A DNA stretch of 64,000 nucleotides, taken from the NCBI RefSeq assembly GCF_964340395.1, contig NC_135554.1:1525001-1589000 (forward strand). Reading direction: 5' to 3'. The notes beneath the pieces are model-generated. The model worked only from the letters and a program-made list of their open reading frames with translations. It was not told the DNA's origin and ran no database searches. Of the stretch, positions 1-13,100 are shown one piece after another. Made by a program: the position numbers and the translations under genes. Position 1 is the first letter of the stretch. Each line of letters begins with the position of its first letter. The stretch comes from Glandiceps talaboti (lineage: Eukaryota; Hemichordata; Enteropneusta; Spengelidae).

Positions 1-80
1 AAGTCGTTCAACGTGAGGTCGCCTGCTATGCTGCATGCAGTGACTCCGAAGATGCGCTCGATCTCATTTACATCTTGTTC
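1..80 (-). other. Possible coding edge, unidentified
   Basis: On the minus strand, the bases leading out of the window are open as EQDVNEIERIFGVTACSI and continue to the window edge, preceded by TAATATAAG (a weak acceptor). Too short to identify. A TATA-like TATAAATA occurs upstream on the same strand near 190. It could be the first exon of a neighbouring gene or chance. Confidence 0.15.
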
Positions 81-1420
81 CTTATATTAAAACATTTCAT
101 ACTGATAAAACGGTTCGAAAACAGCAGTAATAGAAATGACGATACAAGCAAGTAGTAGGATACACTGGGAACTCTGTGAACTCTGTATTTATATGTATGC
201 ACTCGCGTTCCAACTTGAACTGAAACTTACATCACATAAGAATGCACGCGCATTCCAACTTGTAACTGAAACTTACATCACACAAGAAACTTTGATTTGA
301 TCGTCTGTCTTATCGTCGGGCTGCGTGCTGATTGGTTGATTATGTGTGACGTATGACTATATATTAATGAGTTCATCAGAAACGGCAACAATATTAACAA
401 TAAACGTATATCACAAAATATGAATCAATAAATGTAATTCACGACACTGTTCAACCTACCCATATATTTTTTTCTGGTGATGGGCAATATATCCTCAAGC
501 GGGTTTCGCTTTTTTCTTTTCAAAATTAAGGATATTTCTTTATATTTTCTGAATAGTACATGTAACAATATACATTTGAGTCTATTCCAAATAATATAAT
601 ATCTTATACAGTGGTTTACTTGGCTCTGATGTTGCATACAAGCATGAATTGAGATTAAATATCCAATGTGCACTAAAAAGAATTGAACAAAAGTTTACGA
701 CCATTGGGCCATCAAAAGTCTGAAAGTCTTGAAATGTTTTGCTCTTTATTCGTGATTTTTTGGAACCAAATTACACTTCAGGAGAAGTCATTTACCATGT
801 GCACATCCACATAATATCGTTCAGCTTTGCCACAACAAAATACACTTCCAAATAATATGTAATGCATAGCATAATTGTTTCAATTCTGGTATTTTATTAT
901 GTCTATGGTTTGATAGTTTATGCTTCTAAATGGCCTCCTATTTTCAATTTGTTTTCACCTTTGGAGTTGTCTCCTTCCAATGCATCATTGTACCATATGA
1001 TTTTATATCTCCACTGTAGTGTAGGTGACAGAAGGGGTGGCTAAAATAATGATTGAGTTTTAATTGGCGGGGCTTAACATTTTTTGAGAAGAGAGGGTGA
1101 GAGGAACTACACCATTTGTTTAACCGTAAATTGTGTACACTTCCTAACTGTAGCTATGCAGACAAATTGCATGAGATAGTATCAAGATGACTGAATAAGT
1201 TCTATCTAAACTCGACCTGAAGTATTTTGCTATCATTATACATGGTTTGTTTTATCCTTGTTAAGTATTGTGAAAAAATGAAATCGACCTACTTACCCAA
1301 TGTGATGGGTTAGGTTACACGTTGACCAGCATTTTTTCTGACCTTACATATGATATTTAATTGCGTATGCTAAAATATATATTATGTAAATTACATGCAC
1401 ATTTATGTAAATTAGCACTT
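81..1420. other. No gene recognised
   Basis: AT-rich sequence with no recognisable coding potential. It contains one imperfect direct repeat of about 45 bp (205-247 and 243-290, sharing TTCCAACTTG and CTGAAACTTACATCACA). Confidence 0.5.
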
Positions 1421-1422
1421 TT

Positions 1423-2675
1423 CTAAATTTCAAATGCAAGATTGCACCAAGACGCTGCTTGTGTTGGACCAATTAACTCCGGCAAAACTTTTTCAAGACG
1501 CTTTGCTAAGCATTTTGAAGCTAGTTTAATGTCTACATTCATTAAAGAAATTGGACGCCAGTTATTTAGCATCAAGCGATCCCGCCCGGTTTTTTCTATT
1601 AGGGTGATCATGCTCTGTCTCTGTGAGACAGAGAATTCCCCATGTTCAAATGTATAATTCAAGGAATCTACCAGTAGTTTTCCCACCAATGGCCAGAAAG
1701 CCCTATAAAATTCTATGGTTATACTGTCATTTCCTGGGCTTTTGTTTTGCTTTCGTTGAAGTCATCATATTAAATACTTCTCCTGGGCTCAGCAAACCCT
1801 AACAAGTTGTTTGCATCACCTCATTGAGCTCGGGGGTCTCTACACTATTTAGAACGGATTCACATTGCTGGTCTCCAGCAGTTTTTTCGGCGTATAAAGT
1901 CGAATAGAACAACTTTATTTCATTGAGAATATCCTTGGATTCATCTAAGGTCAAATTATCCCCTTTATGCAGCTGTTTAATGGAGGACCTCTTTTTGTTA
2001 GAATTTTCCAGACCCAGGAAGTACCTGTTATTTTCCAGACCCAGGAAGTACCTGTTATTTTCCAGACCCAGGAAGTACCTGTTATTTTTTCCCCTTTCTC
2101 GTACCATTTTGCTCGAGATCTCACTATTGACCCTTCGGTAATATAGTCGTGGTACTCCTCCAACTCGCATTGAGCTTCTTCTAATTCTGCATAATTTGCT
2201 TCATTGGAATCCTGGGATCAATTCTGTTGTGCCCGTTTAATCCTATTTTCCACCTGAACAAGTTTTTGTTTCCTCTTTTTTGCCTTTTCTTTACTAAAAT
2301 TAATAGAAAGATCTGTTATTGTGTACTTGATCAAGTCCCAAGGTATTCTTTTGTCCTGAATGTCCTCAAAATCTTCTTCCCATGTCTTCATTTGATCCTT
2401 TAGTAAAATATTGTGATTTTGGTCCCTTGCCAGGGACGCATTGAATTTCCAGTAGGCCGGGCCTTGCTTATGATACTTGTTCTTCAGCTTCGGAAATATT
2501 GCAAAGTGATCCGAGCCCAAACCTGGTATAATTTCTATTTTGTTAGTTACATTCTGTAGCTCGTCTGAGATAATAAAATAGTCTATTCTACTTTGTTGAA
2601 TAAAGTGACGCCGTCTACGCCATGTATATTGTCTTTTGTTCTCTACCACGAACAATCTTAGTATAAACACCCTGA
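1423..2675 (-). pseudogene. Tx1/L1-type LINE ORF2 fragment (endonuclease C end to reverse transcriptase N part)
   Basis: Minus-strand pieces read in order as a non-LTR retrotransposon ORF2. 2670-2218 has the end of an APE-type endonuclease (TWRRRRHFIQQSRIDYFIIS, GLGSDHFAI, then AYWKFNASL). 2170-1799 has the linker (RSRAKWYEKGEK, NNRYFLGLE, KKRSSIKQLHKGD, ILNEIKLFYSTLY). 1689-1423 has the RT start (SVSQRQSMITLIEK, NNWRPISLMNVDIKLASKCL). Frameshifts (one in an A-run near 2090) and stops separate the pieces. The RT stops abruptly after GPTQ, so both ends are lost. The 9-residue motif NNRYFLGLE is present three times in tandem. Dead copy; family assignment by motif recognition. Confidence 0.88.
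2004..2084 (+). repeat. 27-bp exact triplication inside the LINE
   Basis: Three adjacent identical 27-bp units (2004-2030, 2031-2057, 2058-2084), each encoding NNRYFLGLE on the minus strand. The frame is preserved. Confidence 0.95.
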
Positions 2676-2688
2676 AGAATGTTTCATC

Positions 2689-2877
2689 GAAATTTCAGCC
2701 CAATCTGCCCAGTAGTATTTAAGTTTAAGCTTTTTGACCAAAAATCACACTTTTTTACCCAAATCACACATCGCTGATAAGATCATTTTGATTTGAACAA
2801 TTTCCCAACTAGACACCCAAGGTAATAAACCCACAAAATATCATGGCAATCGGTCCAGCAGTTTTTGACTTTAGGTC

Positions 2878-2914
<37 letters not shown>

Positions 2915-3225
2915 GACAGACAGACACTGGGCGATCCCCATAGCACTACTGAACCTCAGTTCAGTTGTGCTAAAACCACGCCTATAGCAACTGCCAAATG
3001 ATTGCGTATATTGCAAAGATAATATCAGGAATTCATACATAAGTGAACAAAAATATTTAAAAACACTGCCAATGGCATTTATCGCAAAGATAGAAACATA
3101 GTTGGATAGGCAACTGGATAGTCATTCAGCAAATGAACACCTATTGTTACGCATGGACTAGCATATGGATAAACATTTGAAAAAACTGTACAGTTGTGCT
3201 ACAACGCCATTGGCGGTATTTTTTA
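2689..3225. mobile_element. Two F1 element fragments, tail to tail
   Basis: 2689-2974 is the 3' half of an F1 element in plus orientation, ending (CA)n(GACA)n, GCACTACTGAACCTCAG and TTCAGTTGTGCTAAAA. 2976-3220 is the 5' part of another F1 in minus orientation, ending at TACAACGCCATTGGCGGTA. The LINE is truncated where F1 starts. Confidence 0.8.
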
Positions 3226-3660
3226 GGTATGCTGTAAATATGAAACATCCCCAACAAATTTTGAGCAAATCTGCACAGTAGTTTTGGAATTACAGATTAT
3301 TTATCAAAAAGACACACTTTAAGACCTAATTTGCATATCATCATGTGATGACGGACAATTCCTTATCTAAATATCCAAAACCTTGGTAGTTTATGTTTGC
3401 GTTGTTCTTTTACCAAAAATCATAATTTTTTATACCAACATCACATTCCTGTTTTGCAATTATATTGATTTGAACAATTTCCCAACTTGAGACCAAAAGT
3501 AACATCACCAATTATCAAAATAATTAACTATGTTGTACTGCCCTATTAAAATAATTATATATACATGCAGAAGTACCATAATGTTGACACATTAGTTCTG
3601 CTGTACTTAAGGCTACAAAACAAATCTGTGGCGTCTCACACACACACACACGAAAACCAT
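3226..3660 (+). mobile_element. Degenerate F1 fragment
   Basis: Carries the F1 module phrases AATCTGCACAGTAGTTTTGG, CCTAATTTGCATATCA and AACAATTTCCCAACT, followed by a short CA run near 3640. The ends are lost. Confidence 0.65.
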
Positions 3661-4478
3661 AATTCTGTTGTTATGACAAAAAACAAACTTTATACACAAT
3701 GGTATTCATCATACCAATAAAATTCTTTATTTACACAGGAAATCCACAATACTTTTATTAATGGAGATGTTTCTGGAAAAACTTCAGCTAAATAACTGGT
3801 CACAAGCACCACATGGTTGATAAATAAGAATAAAGTGGATAAAATTACTAGAATGCACAGACCACCATTACAGTTACAACAAGGCAATCATACACTATTG
3901 GATGCACATATACTCTAAATATTCACTGTATTTGTGCATGACTTAAAGCTCCACATTTGTAGAAATAGTTTCAAAATCCATTTATGTTTTACACATACTA
4001 CATCTTTGATCATTATCGGTGGAAACCTGTTGAATGGATGGACAGACAAGAATTCAGTAAATAGTTCTAAATTTGAGATACTTGTCAATACTTTCAAGTT
4101 ATACTTTATACAGGCTTTACAGATATTATGGTTGCAATTTGAAGCTTACTTCACTCTCCAATGTGATAGGTAATTGGACCAACTAAGCACACAGTACAAC
4201 ACACTTTGACAAAAACAGCACATGAGTATACAATGTTATTTCTATAACACCATGGTGCGTATACAATGTTATTTATGTTTACCAAGAATCACACAGCAGT
4301 ACTTGTACCTCCCAACCCCACATCTCTACAGTATATAGCGACCATTGGTTTCACCTTCCATTCCTTGTATAGTGAAAAATAGGTGGAGTGCAAGTGTACT
4401 CCTGTCTACAGACACTGTACTAAAACTAGAAATAAACTATCTGTTGTCCAGAAGAGAATGACAACCATTACAATAGAG
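3661..4478. other. No gene recognised
   Basis: AT-rich single-copy-looking sequence. Short open frames only, without motif or codon signal. One short direct repeat (TATACAATGTTATTT) at 4228 and 4260. Confidence 0.5.
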
Positions 4479-6068
4479 TATAGACTTGCTGTGTCTACAA
4501 TCATACTATAGTTGTGAAGAGCTGTATAGACTTGCTGTGTCTACAACTGTACTATAGCTGTGAAGAGCTGTAAGTATAGACTTGCTGTATCTACAACTGT
4601 ACTATAGTTGTGAAGAGCTGTAAGTATAGACTTGCTGTATCTACAACTGTACTATAGTTGTGAAGAGCTGTAAGTATAGACTTGCTGTATCTACAACTGT
4701 ACTATAGTTGTGAAGAGCTGTAAGTATAGACTTGCTGTATCTACAACTGTACTATAGTTGTGAAGAGCTGTAAGTATAGACTTGCTGTGTTTACAACTGT
4801 ACTATAGTAGTGAAGAGCTGTAAGTATAGACTTGCTGTGTCTACAACTGTACTATAGTTGTGAAGAGCTGTAAGTATAGACTTGCTGTGTCTACAACTGT
4901 ACTATAGTTGTGAAGAGCTGTAAGTATAGACTTGCTGTATCTACAACTGTACTATTGTTGTGAAGAGCTGTAAGTATAGACTTGCTGTGTTTACAACTGT
5001 ACTATAGTAGTGAAGAGCTGTAAGTATAGACTTGCTGCGTCTACAACTGTACTATAGTAGTGAAGGGCTGTAAGTATAGACTTGCTGTGTCTACAACTGT
5101 ACTATAGTTGTGAAGGGCTGTAAGTATAGACTTGCTGTTTTTACAACCGTACTGTAGCAGTGAAGAGCTGTAAGTATAGACGCTGTGTTTACAACCGTAC
5201 TGTAGTTGTGAAGAGCTGTAAGTATAGACGCTGTGTTTACAACTGTACTATAGTTGTGAAGAGCTGTAAGTATAGACTTGCTGTGTTTACAACCGTACTA
5301 TAGTTGTGAAGAGCTGTAAGTATAGACTTGCTGCGTCTACAACTGTACTATAGTAGTGAAGAGCTGTAAGTATAGACTTGCTGTGTCTACAACTGTACTA
5401 TAGTTGTGAAGGGCTGTAAGTATAGACTTGCTGTGTTTACAACCGTACTGTAGTAGTGAAGAGCTGTAAGTATAGACTTGCTGCGTCTACAACTGTACTA
5501 TAGTAGTGAAGAGCTGTAAGTATAGACTTGCTGTGTCTACAACTGTACTATAGTTGTGCAGGGCTGTAAGTATAGACTTGCTGTGTTTACAACCGTACTG
5601 TAGTTGTGAAGAGCTGTAAGTATAGACGCTGTGTTTACAACTGTACTATAGTTGTGAAGAGCTGTAAGTATAGACTTGCTGTGTTTACAACCGTACTATA
5701 GTTGTGAAGAGCTGTAAGTATAGACTTGCTGTGTTTACAACTGTACTATAGTAGTGAAGAGCTGTAAGTATAGACTTGCTGCGTCTACAACTGTACTATA
5801 GTTGTGCAGGGCTGTAAGTATAGACTTGCTGTGTTTACAACTGTACTATAGTAGTGAAGAGCTGTAAGTATAGACTTGCTGCGTCTACAACTGTACTATA
5901 GTAGTGAAGAGCTGTAAGTATAGACTTGCTGTGTTTACAACTGTACTATAGTAGTGAAGAGCTGTAAGTATAGACTTGCTGTGTCTACAACTGTACTATA
6001 GTTGTGAAGAGCTGTAAGTATAGACTTGCTGTGTTTACAACTGTACTATAGTAGTGAAGAGCTGTGAG
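4479..6068 (+). repeat. 50-bp minisatellite, about 32 units
   Basis: Tandem units of 50 bp (some 47-48) with core GAAGAGCTGTAAGTATAGAC then TTGCTGTGTCTACAACTGTA. Each unit has an inverted repeat ACAACT-N7-AGTTGT able to form a short hairpin. Each also contains GTAAGTAT on the plus strand, identical to a consensus 5' splice site. Units alternate in blocks (TGTGTCTAC, TGTGTTTAC, TGCGTCTAC variants). Confidence 0.97.
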
Positions 6069-7138
6069 ATGAAAACAGCAACAGCAGTAGCTATCTTAAA
6101 TTTGTGTAAGTGATGCCATTCACCATGGTGTTATGATATATGTGTATATAGAATGAGGTTTACAGTTGATAACAAGTAGAAACCAGTGACATTCAGACAT
6201 TATAGATTAGGACAATACATCTGAGGGTTGTACTTGTAAGAAAAAACAGAATTAGGATAACAAAACAAAAATATCTTGCTCTGAAATATGAACCAAGAGC
6301 TACAGCATTCATATCAACAGCTACAGAAACTATATGAACACATAAGAATTATCAGGTAGAATCTCATTACAACATTTGAAATGATTTGAGTTCATTAGAT
6401 TATTTTTGAACAAAGGATGTAAATACTTCTTGCCACATTCTGACTAATTTGACTTGTTTTTGTATTTGGACATATTTCAATCTTGAAAATATCATATGCA
6501 GGAATACACATCTCACTTAAACTGAAATAAAATGTGCTATCAATGCTTACTTTTTATAATTTGGTTCTCGAGTAATACCCACAGGAAGTATAGAAAATCT
6601 TTGTGATAAAATAAAATATTAATATTTCATAATCTATTAATAAAATGACTAAACAGCTTTTTATGACATGATATAAAACATTATTTTGTGTCACAGTCAC
6701 TTAAAACACATCTTTACATAAATGTGGGTGAACTTTGAACTTTCATCACAGTACATAATGAACTTTGACCTTTCATTATTGTACATAATGAATTTTCAGC
6801 TCCACTCTACATGGGCTTTGACTGTTCATCACTGTACATAAAGAACTTTGACCATTCATCATTTGTAAATTACGAACTTTGACCTTTCATCATTTGTAAA
6901 TAATGTTGTGTCGATCAGAATTCAAATTAGAATTTTCCTTTCAAGGAGGCATGATTTCATCACTGAAATTCATTGTATTGGACATCAAAAGTCCCACTTC
7001 TTTCAAATCTTGAGAATTGCACAAAAAGGAATTTCACAAATGTTATCATGTCTTGTAGAATAAAAAGCTCCTGGCCAGTATAACTGAACACTATATAGGA
7101 TGGTACTGTGATTTCAAACCAAATATATCAACTGTTCC

Positions 7139-7140
<2 letters not shown>
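6069..7140. other. No gene recognised
   Basis: AT-rich. Contains four or five imperfect copies of AACTTTGACCTTTCATCA spaced 40-50 bp (6730-6900), a small degenerate repeat cluster. Confidence 0.5.

Positions 7141-7232
<92 letters not shown>
7141..7232 (+). repeat. (CA)46 microsatellite
   Basis: Uninterrupted CA dinucleotide run of about 92 bp. Confidence 0.98.
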
Positions 7233-7235
<3 letters not shown>

Positions 7236-7502
7236 AGTCTACCTCTTCTTTGTCATTTCAAAGCGATGTATTCAAATCAATCTCCCCCATAATGTATAAA
7301 TGATTGTAAGCTTTTGATGGACTAGATACAGACATGCAAAGCTATCACAGTATAGCATATAAAGATAACACAAAACTGTTTTGATTTTCTTTTCACTACC
7401 TCATTTCAGATTTCCTGTTTGATTTCACTGAGGAATGGATACCTGACAATATATAGCTCAAAAAATGAACTCACTGACACTTTGGCCATGAATGGTTTCT
7501 TT

Positions 7503-8475
7503 TACATGTTAACAGTAGTAGATCTGTACAGCATTTACATGCTAACAGTAGTAGATATGTACAGCATTTACATGTTAACAGTAGTAGATCTGTACCGCAT
7601 TTACATGTTAACAGTAGTAGATCTGTACTGCATTTACATGTTAACAGTAGTAGATCTGTACTGCATTTACATGTTAACAGTAGTAGATATGTACAGCATT
7701 TACATGTTAACAGTAGTAGATCTGTACTGCATTTACATGCTAACAGTAGTAGATCTGTATTGCATTTACATGCTAACAGTAGTAGATCTGTACTGCATTT
7801 ACATGTTAACAGTAGTAGATCTGTACTGCATTTACATGTTAACAGTAGTAGATCTGTACTGCATTTACATGTTAACAGTAGTAGATCTGTACCGCATTTA
7901 CATGTTAACAGTAGATCTGTATTGCATTTACATGTTAACAGTAGTAGATCTGTACTGCATTTACATGCTAACAGTAGTAGATCTGTACTGCATTTACAAG
8001 TTAACAGTAGTAGATCTGTACTGCATTTACATGTTAACAGTAGTAGATCTGTACTGCATTTACATGGTAACAGTAGTAGATCTGTACTGCATTTACATGT
8101 TAACAGAAGTAGATCTGTACTGCATTTACATGCTAACAGTAGTAGATCTGTATTGCATTTACATGTTAACAGTAGTAGATCTGTATTGCATTTACATGCT
8201 AACAGTAGTAGATCTGTACTGCATTTACATGTTAACAGTAGTAGATCTGTATTGCATTTACATGTTAACAGTAGTAGATCTGTACTGCATTTACATGTTA
8301 ACAGTAGTAGATCTGTACTGCATTTACATGTTAACAGTAGTAGATCTGTACTGCATTTACATGTTAACAGTAGTAGATCTGTACTGCATTTACATGTTAA
8401 CAGTAGTAGATCTGTACTGCATTTACAAGTTAACAGTAGTAGATCTGTACTGCATTTACAAGTTAACAGAAGTAG
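7503..8475 (+). repeat. 33-bp minisatellite, about 29 units
   Basis: Unit contains CATTTACATGTTAACAG and TAGTAGATCTGTACTG, with the palindromes GTTAAC and AGATCT. The period is a multiple of three, so several frames stay open (YMLTVVDLYCI, 11 residues, on plus; STDLLLLTCKC on minus). One unit is shortened to 30 bp, also frame-neutral. I do not consider these frames real genes: no start context, no homology. Confidence 0.97.
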
Positions 8476-8499
8476 TGTAGGTCTATACAGTACATTACC

Positions 8500-8928
8500 C
8501 ATTTAGACTATTAGACATCTAGGGATATGCCCACTAAATTCCCTCTCCAATTAAATGTCAATCTCAGTCATGCAAAATTCAATTTAAAGCTCACCGTACA
8601 CTATGTTGAGACATCAATGAGATGATTAGTCTTAGAGGCCAATAAATCAATCTAACAGTAGTGCTGTCTCATCAGTGGACAAGTAAGGATGATTTTGGAG
8701 CACTCTTTTCAACTTTTTCTTTAGTTCATCACACTCTTGTATTTCTCATCCAAATAGAAGGAAAGAATTCACCTTGTTATGCATGCATCTATATTGCCCT
8801 CACATTCATAAAGATAATTCCAGACCACACAACCTCTCACCTTTCTTAAGAGTGGTAATAATGACCACCAGTGTACTAGAAACTTTCTAATGTTAACAAC
8901 ATTATCCTATTTTTGCAGTCAATACTAG
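8500..8928. other. No gene recognised
   Basis: Single-copy-looking AT-rich sequence between two minisatellites. No coding motif seen. Confidence 0.5.
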
Positions 8929-9799
8929 ACATGGTAGGTACAATGCCAGTATTGTTATCATATGTATTGTACATACTAAATGTATACATGTTACATGGTA
9001 GGTACAATACCAGTATTGTTATCATATGCATTGTACATACTAAATGTATACATGTTACATGGTAGGTACAATACCAGTATTGTTATCATATGCATTGTAC
9101 ATACTAAATGTATACATGTTACATGGTAGGTACAATACCAGTATTGTTATCATATGCATTGTACATACTAAATGTATACATGTTACATGGTAGGTACAAT
9201 ACCAGTATTGTTATCATATGTATTGTACATACTAAATGTATACATGTTACATGGTTGGTACAATACCAGTATTGTTATCATATGCATTGTACATACTAAA
9301 TGTATACATGTTACATGGTAGGTACAATACCAGTATTGTTATCATATGTATTGTACATACTAAATGTATACATGTTACATGGTTGGTACAATACCAGTAT
9401 TGTTATCATATGCATTGTACATACTAAATGTATACATGTTACATGGTAGGTACAATACCAGTATTGTTATCATATGCATTGTACATACTAAATGTATACA
9501 TGTTACATGGTTGGTACAATACCAGTATTGTTATCATATGCATTGTACATACTAAATGTATACATGTTACATGGTTGGTACAATACCAGTATTGTTATCA
9601 TATGCATTGTACATACTAAATGTATACATGTTACATGGTAGGTACAATACCAGTATTGTTATCATATGCATTGTACATACTAAATGTATACATGTTACAT
9701 GGTAGGTACAATACCAGTATTGTTATCATATGCATTGTACATACTAAATGTATACATGTTACATGGTAGGTACAATACCAGTATTGTTATCATATGCAT
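8929..9799 (+). repeat. 64-bp minisatellite, about 13.5 units
   Basis: Very homogeneous units with TACATGGTAGGTACAATACC, AGTATTGTTATCATATG and CATTGTACATACTAAATG. Only TAGG/TTGG and TGCATT/TGTATT alternate. The near-identity suggests recent amplification or homogenisation. Confidence 0.97.
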
Positions 9800-10140
9800 T
9801 TCATATATCATAATTATGATCCATACACTATGATTGACCTTATAATAAATGTTTAGATGACAGATACATGGAGTAGTCAGATAATTGTAATGGAGTTTCA
9901 GATACTGTATTTGGAGTAGTCAATTAGTCTCCATCTAATCTATACATTGTTGAAGCATTCATCATTATGAAGTCCTGTATTTAAAAAAATGAAAACAAAG
10001 TCACACATCTTTAAAGTAATTTTACTATGCCACATGACAACCATTAATACTTCTATATCATCATCACTCACAAACAAGCATAGTAGCAAGGTTTGACTAG
10101 ATATACTACACTTCAATATTCACAAAACATAACCACAATT
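9800..10140. other. No gene recognised
   Basis: AT-rich spacer between two arrays. Nothing recognised. Confidence 0.5.
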
Positions 10141-13100
10141 ATGGGAAAGGTAAGTGACTACCATTGTGGGAAGGGGAAGGACTACCATTGTGAGGGGAAT
10201 TGACTACCATTGTGGGAGGGTAACTACCATTGTGGGAGGGGAACTGACTACCATTGTGGGAGGGGAAATGACTACCATTGTATCAGGGTAAATGACTACC
10301 ATTGTGGGAGGGGAACTGACTACCATTGTGGGGGGGGAACTGACTACCATTGTGGGAGGGTAACAGTACCATTGTGGGAGGGGAACTGACTACCACTGTG
10401 GGAGGGGAACTGACTACCATTGTGGGAGGGTAACAGTACCATTGTGGGAGGGGAACTGACTACCATTGTGAGGGGAAATGACTACCATTGTGAGGGGAAA
10501 TGACTACAAATGTGTGAGGGTAGATGACTACCATTGTGTGAGGGTAACTGAGTTCCATTGTGAGAGGGGAACCGACTACCATTGTGGGAGGGTAGATGAC
10601 TACCATTGTGTGAGGGTAACTGAGTACCATTGTGTGAGGGTAACCGACTACCATTGTGGGAGGGGAAATGACTACCATTGTGGGAGGGTAACTGACTACC
10701 ATTGTGGGAGGGTAACCGACTACCATTGTGTGAGGGTAAATGAATACCATTGTGGGAGGGTAACAGTACCATTGTGCAACGGTAAATGACTACCATAGCG
10801 GGGGGGGGGATGACTACCATTGTGTGAGGGTAACTGACTACCATTGTGGGAGGGGAAATGATTACCATTGTGTGAGGGTAACTGACTACCATAGTGGGAG
10901 GGGAACCGACTACCATTGTGGGAGGGGAAATGACTACCATTGCGTGAGGGTAACTGACTACCATAGTGGGAGGGGAACCGACTACCATTGTGGGAGGGTA
11001 GATGACTACCATTGTGGGAGGGTAAATGACTACCATTGTGTGAGGGTAAATGACTACCATTGTGGGAGGGTAAATGACTACCATTGTGGGAGGGTAACTG
11101 ACTACCATTGTGGGAGGGTAAATGACTACCATTGTGTGAGGGTAAATGACTACCATTGTGGGAGGGTAGATGACTACCATTGTGGGAGGGGAAATGACTA
11201 CCATTGTGGGAGGGTAAATGACTACCATTGTGTGAGGGTAAATGACTACCATTGTGGGAGGGTAACTGACTACCATTGTGGGAGGGTAAATGACTACCAT
11301 TGTGGGAGGGTAGATGACTACCATTGTGGGAGGGGAAATGACTACCATTGTGGGAGGGTAACCGACTGCCATTGTGGGAAAGGGAAATGACTACCACTGT
11401 GGGAGGGAAATGACTACCATTGTGGGAAAGGGAAATGACTACCACTGTGGGAGGGTAAATGACCACCATTGTGGGAGGGGAAATGACTACCATTGTGGGA
11501 GGGGAAATGACTACCATTGTGGGAGGGGAAATGACTACCATTGTGGGAGGGGAAATGACTACCATTGTAGGAGGGTAGATGACTACCATAGTGGGGGGAT
11601 GACTACCATTGTGCAACGGTAAATGACTACCATAGTGGGGGGGATGACTACCATTGTGTGAGGGTAACTGACTACATTGTGGGAGGGGAAATGATTACCA
11701 TTGTGTGAGGGTAACTGACTACCATAGTGGGAGGGGAACCGACTACCATTGTGGGAGGGGAAATGACTACCATAGTGGGAGGCTAAATGACTACCATTGT
11801 GGGAGGGTAACAGTACCATTGTGCAATGGTAAATGACTACCATAGTGGGGGGGTGACTACCATTGTGTGAGGGTAACTGACTACCATAGTGGGGGGGATG
11901 ACTACCATTGTGTGAGGGTAACTGACTACCATTGCGTGAGGGTAACTGACTACCATAGTGGGAGGGGAACCGACTACCATTGTGGGAGGGTAGATGACTA
12001 CCATTGTGGGAGGGTAAATGACTACCATTGTGTGAGGGTAAATGACTACCACTGTGTGAGGGTAACCGACTACCATTGTGGGAAAGGGAAATGACTACCA
12101 TTGTGGGAGGGTAACAGTACCATTGTGCAACAATAAATGACTACCATAGTGGGGGGATGACTACCATTGTGTGAGGGTAACTGACTACCATTGCGTGAGG
12201 GTAATTGACTACCATAGTGGGAGGGGAACCGACTACCATTGTGGGAGGGTAAATGACTACCATTGTGTGAGGGTAAATGACTACCATTGTGGGAAAGGGA
12301 AATGACTACCACTGTGGGAGGGAAATGACTACCATTGTGGGAAAGGGAAATGACTACCACTGTGGGAGGGTAAATGACCACCATTGTGGGAAGGTAAATG
12401 ACCACCATTGTGTGAGGGTAAATGAGTACCATTGTGGGAGGGGAAATGACTACCATTGTGGGAAGGTAAATGACTACCATTGTGGGAGGGGAAATGACTA
12501 CCATTGTGGGAGGGTAACAGTACCGTTGTGCAATGGTAAATGACTACCATAGTGGGGGGATGACTACCATTGTGGGAGGGTAAATGACTACCATTGTGGG
12601 AGGGTAACAGTACCATTGTGCAACGGTAAATGACTACCATAGTGGGGGGGATGACTACCATTGTGTGAGGGTAACTGACTACCATTGCGTGAGGGTAACT
12701 GACTACCATAGTGGGAGGGGAACCGACTACCATTGTGGGAGGGTAGATGACTACCATTGTGGGAGGGTAAATGACTACCATTGTGTGAGGGTAAATGACT
12801 ACCATTGTGGGCGGGTAAATGACTACCATTGTGGGAGGGGAAATGACTACCATTGTGGGAAGGTAAATGACTACCATTGTGTGAGGGGAAATGACTACCA
12901 TTGTGGGAGGGTAAATGACTACTATTGTAGGAGGGTAGATGACTACCATAGTGGGGGGATGACTACCATTGTGTGAGGGTAAATGACTACCATAGTGGGA
13001 GGGTAAATGACTACCATTGTGGAAGGGTATATGACTACCATTGTGGGAGGGGAAATGACTACCATTGTGGGAGGGGAAATGACTACCACTGTGGGAAGGT

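Noticed and set aside
7108-7299. Short frames through CA/GT runs (His-Thr or Val-Cys repeats), also at 22.9, 30.7, 58.4 and 63.8 kb
   Set aside because: Dinucleotide microsatellites; no coding evidence outside the run.
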